From assembly GCA_034687125.1 (NCBI GenBank), contig JAQGBZ010000125.1, forward strand, positions 62,001 to 126,000: 64,000 nt of DNA, written 5' to 3'. Of the stretch, positions 1 to 11,050 are shown in pieces. The stretch is from Neelides folsomi. Its lineage: Eukaryota; Arthropoda; Collembola; Neelipleona; Neelidae. Within the stretch, counting starts at the first letter, position 1, and each line of letters opens with the position of its first letter. The translations under genes were made by a program, and so were the position numbers. The notes below the pieces were generated by a model. It made no database searches. It was not told where the DNA came from and saw only the letters and a program-made list of their open reading frames with translations.

Positions 1-585
1 CCCTACCCAAGAAAACTCCCTACCAGAAACCAATCCCTAAGAAATTCCAAGCCATTTGGAATGATGCGAAACTTGATGATGAACTAGAAGATGAACGTGG
101 AGGTAATTTGGAAATATCAAATTAATTATTATTTTTATTAACAATAATTGAATCAACTTTGTTATAAAATAAACTGTATTGTTAAATTCAAAATTTTTAA
201 ATAACACAATAAATTTTGAATTTGAATATTTTTTTCAATTTATTTATTAGCTATTTTATATCTTATAGGGCGAAATCCATTGCTTCCAAAACCACCAACT
301 GACCGACCTGCTCCAGCCGCTGCATCTTCCACTTCAACACCCCCAGCCAGAAAAAGTGAACGTAAAGAAGAAACTGTTGATTTGTTCAATCCGAACATTG
401 GATTTGGCCCAATGGGAACTCAATACAATGTTCCGAACACTCCTTTCCCCTTCCTTAATTCTCCTAATCCTTTTTGGAATCCTGGGATGGGACCACCACC
501 AAATGCCCCGCCACCAAATGGGCCACCTCCGAGACCTCGACAGGATCGTGGAAGATCACGTGGTGGTGGTGGTTGGACAAGATGA
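1..585 (+). CDS. C-terminal exons of an unknown Pro/Arg-Gly-rich protein (5' partial)
   Basis: Two coding exons of a gene that begins before the window: 1-102, frame starting at base 3, and 269-585, stop TGA. The 166-bp intron starts GTAATT and ends TTATAG, and the phases match (G + GG). The visible 139 or so residues start basic (LPKKTPYQKPIPKKFQAIW), pass an acidic stretch (DDELEDE), then a Pro/Ala/Ser linker, a Phe/Asn/Pro-rich block, runs of PPPN, and end GRSRGGGGWTR. This low-complexity tail with a terminal RGG-like patch is typical of RNA-binding or RNP-associated proteins, but I see no folded domain and cannot name the family. An AATAAA lies at 694-699, about 110 bp past the stop. Confidence 0.7.
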
Positions 586-1568
586 AAATTCAGATTTTCA
601 ATCATGTTGATCCGAAAATTGTGAAATGATTCAAAACGACGAGTTCTTTTTTTATAAATCTTCATAAACCGGCATTACAAAAATGCATAAAGAAATAAAA
701 CCTTACTCGCACCATCGGCAATTAATTTTAAGGATTTAATAAAGAAATTCATAAAATAACTCACGATCATACATGAAGATGAATATTCATATTATCAATT
801 CCGCTTTATTTGTGCTTTTGTTTTGTATGCTGATGCGTTTAATTGCAATTTCATGAAGCACTTCGAAAATAAAAAAAATAATACCTGAAGAAATTCTTAT
901 AAACATGTGTTGTAATCGGCTGAAACGAGATGCGATGAAATGATCAAATTATTTGTTTCTGCTTTTGCTTAATAAAACTATCCTTATTGCTTTATATAAT
1001 AAAAAATTGTATAATTAGTAATATAGACTCTGGAATAACAAAAAATTAATTGTAATGTAATAAGTTTAACTGATTGTGAATTAGAATCGAATGACGTATT
1101 GATAAGATGAGATGAGAAATTGCTGTAACTGTTTACTAGAAACTCACGACAAGACCCGCGTTAGGTCAAAGTAGCCGCTTTAACTATTTATTGCAAATTA
1201 CAAAATTATAATTTAGAACTTTTTAACTTTAATTATAATAAGTAAAGAATCGATAATTACTGTTATACTATTGAATTGTCTATTTTCACTTTTAGTGTTT
1301 AACTTACCTATATTTAATCGAGTATTATTGACGTGATTTTGTTTAAAACGTATCTCAAAGTCGTAAAGACAAAAAAGTTTGAGGATTTTGAATTATTTTG
1401 CAGCTGTTCCAATAATATTTATCACCATTAACTGTTAAATTAAGGATCTTCAGGTAATTATTAAAATAAAAGACCTTACATTAGCCATACTTTTTATATT
1501 ACATATCCATATATTTTTCACCCATCATTAAAATAAATCTATTTAATAATAAAATATTTAGATTTCAA
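586..1568. other. Intergenic, AT-rich, no gene seen
   Basis: Holds the 3' UTR and polyadenylation signal of the upstream gene (AATAAA at 694-699; another AATAAA-like site near 738) and presumably the promoter of the TDRD3-like gene at 1569. No long reading frame or RNA gene was recognised. Confidence 0.6.
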
Positions 1569-4201
1569 ATGGCAGGGAAAGTCAAACCTGAAGCCACATT
1601 CATCAATGAAGAACTTCAACATCTTAATGTAATTTATAAAATACAAAGAAAACTATCATTTTATATATCTTTTATAATAAGTTACAATAAAAATTACTCT
1701 TTCTCATTCATGAAGAAATCGTCGTTTTTTTGGATTAATGATATTTATTTTATATGTAATATGACAATTAAGTTTTATATATTTAGAATTATATATTCAT
1801 TTTTAGGATGATTTAGCATTATGTAAAACTGCGCCGAAACCTCTTGACCGAGCTTTCTCCTCTGGCGAATACGAAATTCCGGAACGGGCGATTTTGCAAG
1901 TTGTTTCAGTCGAGAATGTGGCTGTTCCGAAAAAAGATCAAAATTTTGATGGGCTTGAATCCTCTTTCAAAAAGAAACTTCTTAAAGTTACATTAACTGA
2001 TGGATCATCATCATGTGATGCTCTCTTGATTGAACCACATACAAACCTCAGGTCTTTATTTTTAATTAAGTAACCTAACCTAATAAAAACTTTTTTCGAA
2101 TTTAAGTATCAAATACTAAACTTGATTTTTTTATAGGGAAGATACAATTCCTGGTACAAAAGTTAGAATTTTGAGGAAGACGAAATTGAATCGTCGGATG
2201 TTCATTGTCAGCGGGGGATCCAAAGAAGTCGAAGTTCTCGGCGGGGTTGTGCCGGCTTTGAAGGAAAAATGGCTCCATAGTCGAACAAGAAATCCCGTTG
2301 ATGGGTGGTCGTATGTGCCAAAGGATGGAAAAGATGGTCCACCTGTTTGGAGACCCTTTGGCTACAAATCTTCAATTGTTGTTGACAAAAACTTTAGAAC
2401 TGCTAAAGTAAGCATCTGTTTTAAAAACCTTTATAAATATTTTTGGTCAATATTTATAAAAATATATTACTAGTTTTCTAAAATTTAGCTTTATATCTAC
2501 TATCTATGTATTTTAATAGTTTAGTTTTATATACCAAGTTTAAAATGGCAATTTTGTTTTAAAATAGGCAATGGATTTGCTCAAAACGGATGGAGACGAA
2601 GAGAAAAAAGACGGCGGTGTTTTTGAGGCCCAAAGAAAAGAAGCAATTTCTGAATTGGCTAAGGTCGGCCCTAAGAAATTCGGAGCTGGAAAACAAGTAA
2701 GTTATCGTTCAATAAATAACATTTTAACGAAATTACTGAATTATACATTTCTCATAAATTACCTAATTGTCTATAGTAAAACTTATTTCAATTATTGCAG
2801 CTTCTCGAAAAAGAACTCGTTTATTTAATGGAAAAGGGTTTTAATCTCAACGAGTCCACAGAAGCGTTCAACAGATTCAAAAATACCCAAAAGGCTCTCA
2901 AGCACCTTCAAATGGCTCATGTAAGTTGATTGAAAAAAAATCTTTTAAATCGTTAATTGTTCAATTACGTAATTAATACATAGGCACATAATATTATAGA
3001 GTTGACTTACTTGATTAAATTGATTTTTTTTAATTTGTTTGCAATATAGGGAATAGAAGTCCCGGTCAAACCCGTTGAAGACAAGCCCGAAAAGAAGGCA
3101 AAGAAAAAAGGACGTAGGAGGGACGAAGAGGAGGACGATTATGACGACGGTGAAGTTCCTGTCCATCGAGCTAACAATATTTCTCTCTTTGGATTCATCT
3201 CCCAACAAATGAATTTAGCTGACGATTCGGCTGAACCAATTCCACCTCCGGAACCAGAAAGGGATTCATATCAACGATATGACAATCGTGGGAGGGGAAG
3301 AGGAGGTCGAGGTGATCGTGGTTATAGAGGAGGAGATCGCGGAGGTCGTGGAGGAGATCGCGGGGGCAGAGGAGGAGATCGAGGGGGCAGAGGAGGAGAT
3401 CGAGGGGGCAGGGGAGGAGATCGAGGGGAACGTGGAGGGAGATTTCAAACTCCACGCTATGACAATCGCCAAGAAGAAGAAACTCTTTTTCAAGTTCCCC
3501 GTTCTTCCCATTCGAGAGGAAACGACCAAGGGAGTTACAATGACAGGAGATATGAACAAAAACCATTTGATCCTTCTGGGCATAATTTCCCTCAGCCAAA
3601 TTGGTCAGAAGGATCCAATGGGTCAGGGTCTGGATTTGGCCGTTCTGGAAATAGTCGGAATGATTATCAGCAGCAATCTTCTGACTTTAACCGTTCTGCG
3701 GATTATCGGCAAGGTTCGGGATATACAAGGGGATCGGATTACAATAGTGGGACAGGTTATAATCGGGGATCGGATTATAGTAGAGATTCTGGGAATAGTC
3801 GAGGAACGGATTATAATCGTGGTTCGGGTTATAGAGGAGGGTCGGGTTATAGTCGCGGCTCGGATTACAACCATACTGAAAATAGAGGATCTGGATTTAG
3901 TCGAGGATCGGATTACAATAGTGGTATGGAAAATAGAGGAAGTTCGGGTTATAGTCGTGGTTCGGATTATAGACGTGGTTCGGATTATAGTCGAGGTTCG
4001 GATCGTGGTTCTGGTTATAATCGGGGACGTGGGAATTATGAAAATCCAGAACGTGAGTATTCGAAAGCACCGAGTGAAGCGATGAGTTCTTTCAGGAATC
4101 CTCAACCTCCACAACAACCATATGAAAGTGTTGGGGATTATGAACGAAAGCCAAATTACTCGACGACTTATTACAATTCATCCCGCCGTGGAGGAAGATA
4201 G
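1569..4201 (+). CDS. TDRD3: TDRD3 orthologue (OB-fold, UBA, RGG tail) lacking the Tudor domain
   Basis: Six exons: 1569-1628, 1807-2051, 2137-2407, 2568-2696, 2801-2920, 3050-4201. All junctions are GT-AG and in phase, giving 658 residues. In vertebrates TDRD3 binds topoisomerase 3B through an RMI1-like OB-fold and links it to FMRP and mRNPs. That OB region is here at about residues 20-190, with PGTKVRI, VLGGVV and GPPVWRPFG matching TDRD3 PGTKV, VLGGEV and PPPFVPFG. FEAQRKEAISELAK matches the next TDRD3 helix. A UBA-like exon follows (236-275), then NNISLFGFISQQMNL, like the TDRD3 SLFDFLESKMG motif. The rest is an RGG block (GGDRGGR units) and roughly 20 S-D-Y-x-R-G-S-like repeats. No Tudor fold follows the UBA. 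AATAAA at 4320-4325. Confidence 0.87.
3300..3440 (+). repeat. In-frame 21-bp tandem repeat coding GGDRGGR
   Basis: About five near-identical units of the type ggaggagatcgagggggcag encode the RGG box of the TDRD3-like protein. The period is a multiple of three, so copy-number change keeps the frame. Mirror-image open frames on the other strand here are only a product of the repeat. Confidence 0.8.
3700..4035 (+). repeat. In-frame degenerate repeat coding SDYxRGSGY units
   Basis: About twenty imperfect 15-30 bp units around tcggattatagtcgaggt encode SDY-(S/N/R)-RGS and SGY-(S/N/T)-RGS. They form a Tyr/Arg/Gly/Ser low-complexity tail in the TDRD3-like protein. Its composition resembles phase-separating RNP proteins; that reading is inference. 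Confidence 0.8.
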
Positions 4202-5353
4202 TTATGGGAATTTTTAGAGTTAATTTAATGAATTTTTTCTAATAAGTTTTTGGTGAAGTTTCTACATGTATATGAAATATCATTTAAATTGCATTTGTTA
4301 ATTTAATTTTTGTAATTTTAATAAAATTGAATGTTCAATTTAATATTTTTCTCCAAATGTAATTCTATAGATTAATCACAAATAATAAATCCTAATATCT
4401 AAATTCCAATAAAATCTAAATAAAGCACATCTTTTATTTATTTTATATTTGTAAACTCATTGTCAGGCTTTTAATTTCCATTTAATTCCTATATTCGAAA
4501 AATGATAAATTGAACAGCTCCATATTTTGAACCTTTATTGGAAATATGATTTATGATTTTAATTTAATTTATTATTTCCTCCTATTTTTTTAATCATATT
4601 TTTTTCTGCTAATTTTATAAAGTAGGTACTATTCTAATAGGGAGGTAAATTAAATGAATTCTTTTCCTTTCTGAGGATAAAAATAAAATATTAGAATTTA
4701 TGAATGGCTTGTGGTTGAATTGAAGAACTTCTCTTGAAAGATTTTGATATGGTTAATTTGTTTAAGTTTGTACTTACAATTAAAGTCACATTTATCCCTT
4801 TCAAAAATCAACGTAAACAATTGCTAGCATGCTAGCGACAAATTTAGGGAAATTAACCATTTAATTTTATAAGACATTACGTAGGTACTATATAGTATTT
4901 TAATGAGTATTATCCTTTTCTTTTTTTTGTAGGCTGTGGGCAGTAAAATAATAAGTAATATGTATCTATAACAAATAAATCCATTCATAAATAATTTAAT
5001 GTTATTAATTTAATGCTGTTACTGTTTTTCAAAAACTTGCCACAATATAATGAATTCTTTGGTTTTCCTTTATTAGAAACATTAAGAAATATTTATTATG
5101 TGTTTCCGCTCAATTAGTCATTTTAAACATAATTAATTTTTGTCAGATTTCAAATAACGTCATATTAAATTATATCATTAAAAGTTTCATTGAATATAAT
5201 TTTTTTAAGAAACATTAAGGAAAATTGAATCGTTTTATTCTTTTAAATAAAAGTCACTAAGATTATAGTTTTTTTAATTCATTGAATGTTCGATAATCAT
5301 TTCAAAAATCAAATATTATTTTAAATAATTCCATTCTTATAAAAATATTAAAA
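4202..5353. other. Intergenic, AT-rich, no gene seen
   Basis: Contains the AATAAA of the TDRD3-like gene at 4320-4325 and a short palindrome gctagcatgctagc near 4823-4836. No coding exon with acceptable splice sites was found. The right half is presumably the promoter of the GPCR gene. Confidence 0.5.
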
Positions 5354-6749
5354 ATGGAGAATATCTCGAATCCTATCCAATTTTCAATATTATTTAATAA
5401 CTGCTCAAGTTTAGATAAAATGCAAAACTGCTCAGGTTTAGATAAAATGCAAAGTTGTTATCAATACCATATTGAATTTATTCCTCATGGATTGATTTTA
5501 TTAATTGTTACCCTCATTGGATTGATTTTTAACACAATGAGCATTTTTGTTTTTCTTCGTCCAAAAATTAAATCAACTTATAGCATCATTATGATCGGAC
5601 TTACAATTTCTGATATTATTTTCATCTTCATGTTTTTTCTACTTGGAATTAAATCTTTGACTCAATATTTATCATTTGACAATTCCTTCAGTATTATTTA
5701 TATTCCATTCATTGGGACTGAAATAAGGGCTATTGCTTATACGGGTAAAAAATATCAAATATTTAAATGATCATTTTTAAATTAATAAACTATAATTTTG
5801 AAAATTTTCAATTTCATTAAAGTATTTAATCTTTTTTTGCAATTTAAAATTTAATATTAATCTTTTAATTATAGCTAAATAAAATATTTATTCTGTATTT
5901 AACTAACATGTTATTATTTATTTATTTATTAAAATAGCTAGATTGGCTTCAATTTATCATACAGTTGGAATTTCTATTGATCGAATTGTGGCAGTCAAAT
6001 GGCCTACTGTTTATACGCAAAATAAAATGAATTACAAACGAGCCATTTTATCTTCATTGGTATTTTTCTTCTTCTCAATTTGCGTCAATATCTTCCGTTG
6101 GATTGAATGTGAACGAGTTCGTTGTATTGAAGCAGATCAGCCTAGATATGAAATTATGAAATCCCATATTTATAATCAGAAAAGTTATCAAGCATTTCAA
6201 TTTTGGTCAATTTTTATCATTTTCAATTTTGTTCCAATACTTGCACTTATCATCATAAATACTGTGATTTGGAAAGGGGTAAGATTTTAAAGAATAGTGT
6301 ACTAAATTCTTAAGTTTTATTTAATAATATTGTTAATATTATTTTATAATTATATATCAATAATAATAAAAGAACGTTTTATTAATTTTTATATATAGAT
6401 CAAGAAAGCCCAAAAGTTTAAGACAAATTCAAATTTATCCAAGCGCGAATCGTCGAATGCATTAATGATTATTGCCGTTGTATTTATATTTGTTGTAACT
6501 GCTTTTCCAAAATTCATTTTAAATATATTGGAATATAGAGAAGTGAAACTTGACAATTCATGGAGAAATTTAGCCAATTTTTTTCTTGTGATTAATTCCG
6601 CCGCAAATTTTTTTATTTACTGCATTTGTGGAACTCGTTTTCGAATTGAATTTAAAAGAATGTTCATCTCTAAAATGGCCAACAGCTTTCCTTCTTTGAG
6701 AAGACATTATAACGTTAAGGTTGAAAGAAGTTCAAATTTCGAATTGTAA
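5354..6749 (+). CDS. FMRFamide-receptor-like rhodopsin-family GPCR
   Basis: Three exons (5354-5744, 5938-6278, 6399-6749) joined at GT-AG sites in phase give 360 residues. It is a class A peptide-type receptor. The N-terminus has a tandem NCSSLDKMQ/NCSGLDKMQ duplication with N-glycosylation sites. TM1 contains GLIFNTMSIFVF, TM2 LTISDIIF, TM3 ends DRI at 145-147 (a DRY variant) followed by IAVKWP-like sequence, TM6 contains VVTAFPKF, and TM7 has NSAANFFIY at 310-318. The TM3/TM7 pattern fits invertebrate FMRFamide-receptor-like orphans. I see no cysteine at the usual start of TM3, so the common TM3-ECL2 disulphide may be missing. The ligand cannot be told from sequence. A decayed partial copy lies just downstream. 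Confidence 0.8.
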
Positions 6750-7628
6750 AATTTATGTATTTTAAATTAAACTAAAGTATTAAATAAAAAATAGCTTTGC
6801 TTAATCATTAATCATAATTCATAATCCAAAGAATAGTGACACAATGAGGATATTTTTAATTTAAAATTTCTAATAATGTATATAAGAATAAAAATTTTAA
6901 TAATGCATTTAATTTACAAAGTTATTTACGCTGTTAATTATGTATGTATTTATAAATGTAATAAGTTAATTTTATGTATCAATTCAACCATCAATCCTTT
7001 ACGTTGTTAATTATATTTTTTAATTATATTTATAATTATAATTGTATAATTTGTTAATTATATTTTTATATTACCTAACTTAACCTAACCTCCCAAATTT
7101 AATAATAGTACCATATATCACTTTCGTTATTATTAGTATAATTCGTGAATTCGTTTAACTTCAACTTCGTATTAATATTCATATTCAGATTATTCCATAA
7201 ATGACAAATTGAATGTGAACGAGTTTATTGCATTCAAACAGATATGTGTAAATATGAAACTATTAAATCCCATATTTATAATCAGAAAAGTTATCAAGCA
7301 TTTCAATTTTGGCCCATTATCATTTTTAATTTCGTCCCATTACTTGTACTCATCAACCATCATAAACACTGCGATTTGGAAAGGGGTGAGAAATTAATGA
7401 ATTGTACTGAATTCTTAAGTTTTATTTAATATTATTGTTAATATTATTTTATAATTATATATCAATAATAATAAAAGAACGTTTTATTAATTTTTATATA
7501 TAGATCATAATTAATTTTCTGCATTTGTGAAACTCGTTTTCGAATTGAATTTAAAAGAATGTTCATTTCAAAAATGATCAACAGCTTTCCTTCCTTGAGA
7601 AGACATTCTAACATTAAGGTTGAAAGAA

Positions 7629-7826
7629 AGGCTAACATTCGGAATCTCTGCAAAACCATGGTTTTTCCATGGTTCAAAACCATGTTCCATGGTTCCAGAG
7701 TGCATTTGAATAGGAATGGTGATTAGCGCCATCTAACCTAACCTAACCTAGCCTAACATATAAGAATAGGGAGGCATGGTGCCCCATGGTTCTAGCATGA
7801 TTTTGCAGAGACTCCGAATCTCAGCC
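7629..7826. mobile_element. Short non-autonomous DNA transposon (MITE) with about 30-bp TIRs
   Basis: The duplicated GPCR pseudogene is interrupted exactly here. The left end reads ggctaacattcggaatctct..., and the right end reversed reads ggctgagattcggagtctct...; the two match at about 26 of 31 positions. gaaagaa flanks both sides (7622-7628 and 7827-7833) and occurs once in the parent gene, so it is a 7-8 bp target duplication, pointing to a hAT-like or related superfamily. The inside has several CCATGG palindromes and a (CCTAA)n run. It has no coding capacity. Confidence 0.8.
7733..7757. repeat. Interstitial (CCTAA)n telomere-type repeat inside the MITE
   Basis: About five CTAAC units with one mismatch (ctaacctaacctaacctagc...), which is the arthropod telomere motif TTAGG read on the other strand. 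Shorter pieces occur near 2070-2082 and 7075-7092. Confidence 0.6.
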
Positions 7827-8110
7827 GAAAGAAGTTCAAATTGCTGATTGTAAAATTTATGTATTTTAAATTAAAGTATTATATAAAAAATAGTTTTGCT
7901 TAATCATTACTCATAATTCATAATCCAAAGAATAGTAATACAATGAGGATATTTATAATTTATAATAATTTGTATAATAACACAATTTTTAATAATTATG
8001 TATTTAATTTTCAAAGTTATATATATAGATAATTAAATGTTTTTATGTAACATGTATTGATCAATTGATCAATTCAACCGTCAATCCTTTACTATTGTTA
8101 ATATTTTAAT

Positions 8111-8486
8111 ATTTATAATAATGTATATTGAATTTTACTAATTATAATAATAAGAAAATAGTTAGTGTTAGCTGTAGATAGTTTAATAGTTTAAGCTTAA
8201 GTGTTTGTAACGTGTATTTTTAATTTCCTATTAAAAAGTTATTTTTCGATGATGGGGCATATGAAGATTTGGGAGAGTTGTGGATGCTAAATGAGGAAAA
8301 CTTTTTAAACTGAAACGAAAATGAAACGAGTATTTTTGGCATTTTTGAGTTTTGACATTTTGACAAATCCAGATCTTGACTTGACTTCCTGACCCTTTTG
8401 CTGAAAGAACTAAACAAACTCCAATATAATCATTTTTGTTTTACCTCTTAATGTTCCTTTTCTCATTTATTTGTTTATAATTTATA
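8111..8486. other. Intergenic, no gene seen
   Basis: AT-rich spacer between the GPCR duplication and the orphan gene at 8487; presumably that gene's promoter. No strong core promoter motif was recognised. Confidence 0.4.
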
Positions 8487-9800
8487 ATGGATTGCTTCAT
8501 TTGTAAAGGTAGGGAAGATTTGTGCCTAATGAAAGGTTTGGAATGGAAAGAATTTTTCAAGTCGCTTTGCTTGGACGAAACTTTGTCAGATCGGTTCAAA
8601 ATCCCAACATCGTCAATTTCAATTTGCTCTTTGTGTTGTTCATCTCTTCAGAAGAAATCTTGGATTCAGGAAATGATCGAAATGTTTCAAAACAACCTTC
8701 TTTCAATCGCTTCCAAACACCAGAATGATTTTATCAACTCCTGCAGAAATGATTTTCTTTCGGAAAATGAAAATGAAAGCTCTAAATTGAGGGTCAAAAT
8801 TTGGAATGGTGAGTTTATAAATGATCCACAATAAAACTTAATTATTTTTAACCAAATGGTTTATTTTTAATTGATATTGATTTTATAGAAAAATGAAAGG
8901 TTTTTCTCATTTCCTTCGAGTCCGTTGATCGGTCAAGCTAATCAAAGAAATCTTGAGTGTCAAATCAACTTCAAGGAGGAAGCTGAGGACATCAGTTCAA
9001 TTCAGGCGAAATTCCAAAACATTAATTTTGAGTAAATTCTTATTTTAAATACATATTAATTAATAATTAACAATATTACAAAAGTAACAACTTTTCCCTT
9101 TAAATAATAAATTAGAAAATCAATATTAATCGTTCTAATTTTAATTTTGTGCAGTTCTGAACGAGTGGAAAATGAATTAAAGAGGAAAAGCCAAGTTTCA
9201 TCGGGAGAATTTTCCTCTTTATCGAACACGTTGATTGATTTGAAATCCCTTGAACAGAAATTGGAAAATAAAATGACAAGCGAGGAAAAGGAATATTTGC
9301 ACAATAAGAAACAAGCAAAAGAAGAAACTGAGCGATGGTGTGATCTGAATTCTCGGACCTATTTCAAGCGACCAAATGATGCCATTGCGGTCTTTTATCA
9401 ACATGAGCATGGTGGAAAAGTAAGAGATGAAAAAAAGAAGAATGGTGGAGAGATGTCTGGGAAAGAATGGTTAGAAGGAGGAAGGAACTTCGTATCTGAC
9501 ACTGAATATAATTGGGTGGACAACAGCAGTTACAAAATTTCCTCTGGGTCTGTAAAGGGAGAATCATTCGAGCAAAATTCAATTCATTAGGATGGCTCCA
9601 AACCTTTTCGAAAACACAAAGACCTTCAAAAACGCTATGAAAATGAATCTGTTAGCAAAAAATTTCAACTTCAACAAGAACGAGCCCCAACGAATTCTTC
9701 TCAGCAACTTGAAAATAACAACGACGTGAATAGAAATAAAGATCAAATGACATTTTCAAATTTTTTGGAATCTTACAACGGAAAAGAAGGAGCAGAATAG
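8487..9800 (+). CDS. Orphan gene with ZAD-like N-terminal Cys motif
   Basis: Exon 1 is 8487-8808, exon 2 8889-9031, exon 3 from 9155, exon 4 9591-9800 (stop TAG). Residues C3-x2-C6 and C47-x2-C50 with LEWKEFF-type hydrophobics between them resemble the zinc-finger-associated domain (ZAD) of insect transcription factors, but no C2H2 fingers follow. The rest is Lys/Glu/Ser-rich and coiled-coil-like. Two oddities: the best exon 1 donor (phase 1) does not match the open frame of exon 2, whose start has a run of five A, so one base too many there (error or mutation) would explain it. Exon 3 either ends at the good donor GTAAGA (9420) or reads on, in frame, to the TAG at 9588-9590, directly before exon 4. 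Function unknown. Confidence 0.55.
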
Positions 9801-11050
9801 GAGTGCGTTTTAAATTGAATCACTTTATCTAATGTTTAATGTTTTACAACTATTATTAAAATGATTTTAATCATGTAGTTAGGTGTTTTCAATTTAAAAT
9901 TTTAGTGTGCACACTGATAATAATGATATTAAATGTTCTCATTATTCTTTATACAATGTGTCCCAAGAGTTATTGCATTTTTTTAACGCTTTATCATATC
10001 ACATTACATATTACATACGCAGCAATGAGGATAGAATGCTGAATACAGTGATGCAATGTAAACATACAGAGATTGGTGTGAAACTTATAAACTTATTTTT
10101 TATTTATTTTATAAGAACTTCTCGACTCAATTCCTCTACTCTGCAAAAGCCGACTCTCCGACTTAACTAACTTATTGTTAGTGTTAAATAGAATATGAAG
10201 ACTAGGTTACAATATACAGATTATGTATACTTCACCGGCTCGGAGCCGGATGACGGTTTGCATACAACATTGATGTATTTATTTGTAAGTTTGAGAAAGG
10301 TTAACCACCAATTGATCAAATTAATATTTCTAATCTTTTCTGGCCCTGAAACTCCTTATGCAACAACGTAAGGAGTAATTATGCCCATTCGTCGAGATGA
10401 ATTTATTTCTTATAGATATAACTTTTTGTACATTTCACATAATTAGTAAAATAGTTTAAACTTCTCAATATCAATGAGAACGATAAGAGTTTTATTGCTT
10501 AATTCCAATGTCAAGTTCAAACAAGTAAAACAATTTTTATCGCTCTAATTTAGCAATATACATAGAAATTATTATTTTTTATAAATACATACCGTATTGT
10601 CGTATATGTTTCATATGTATATGCTTTCAATACCCAGAAAGCCTATTTATATAAATTAAATTACAATAGGATGTGTAGAGATTTAGAGATAGAATATTTT
10701 AATATGTAACATATTATTTATTTTCCTGTTTGCTTCTCATGTAGGGTGCATACCATTGACATTGAAATGGGTATTTATAGTAGTTTACATAGTACGCATG
10801 TAAAGTTAATGTCCTTTGTCGCTAATTGTCATGTTAAAAGTCATGGACAATGCACGTTTGGTTCCAATTTCCTTATTTAACGTTATAACTGCGACACTAC
10901 ATATACTTACTTTGCATCTTGATTAGTTAATTCGTATTAGTGGTTAATCTTGAACAAGTTTAACACTTTACGACCGAGTTTCACAATTAGTTAATGCCAA
11001 TTTTACTGCTTACTCATTCGGTAAACGTTGTGTGAGGTCCAGCTTCAATA
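9801..11050. other. Intergenic, no gene seen
   Basis: AT-rich, with two small perfect hairpins: ccggctcggagccgg near 10234-10248 and actccttatg...cgtaaggagt near 10350-10376. The right part is the 5' flank of the lipase gene. Open frames here are short and have no family resemblance. Confidence 0.5.

Larger units (their letters stand above)
7200..8110 (+). pseudogene. Tandem duplicated, decayed 3' half of the upstream GPCR gene
   Basis: This stretch repeats about 6090-7020: the end of exon 2 (KSHIYNQKSYQAFQFW), nearly the whole of intron 2 with its acceptor, the last part of exon 3 (CNTRF-RIEFKRMF-like) and the 3' flank. It lacks exon 1, TM3 and most of exon 3 (about 210 bp, TM6-TM7). The frame shifts in the exon 2 part, and the exon 3 part has a stop in place of a conserved codon. 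It cannot make a receptor. A 0.2-kb MITE sits inside. The intron is almost as well kept as the exons, so the duplication looks fairly recent. Confidence 0.8.

Noticed and set aside
3195-4117. Long open frames on both strands and in other frames over the RGG/SDY repeats
   Set aside because: They mirror the in-frame tandem repeats of the TDRD3-like exon, which keep all frames open; codon content is low-complexity and no splice context fits.
7209-7429. Two short frames after the GPCR as an independent gene
   Set aside because: They are pieces of the duplicated, frame-broken GPCR exon 2 and its intron.
9900-10380. Possible solo LTR or other repeat remnant (small hairpins, TG...CA-like boundaries)
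   Set aside because: No matching ends, no target duplication and no polyprotein-like sequence anywhere near; not enough to call an element.
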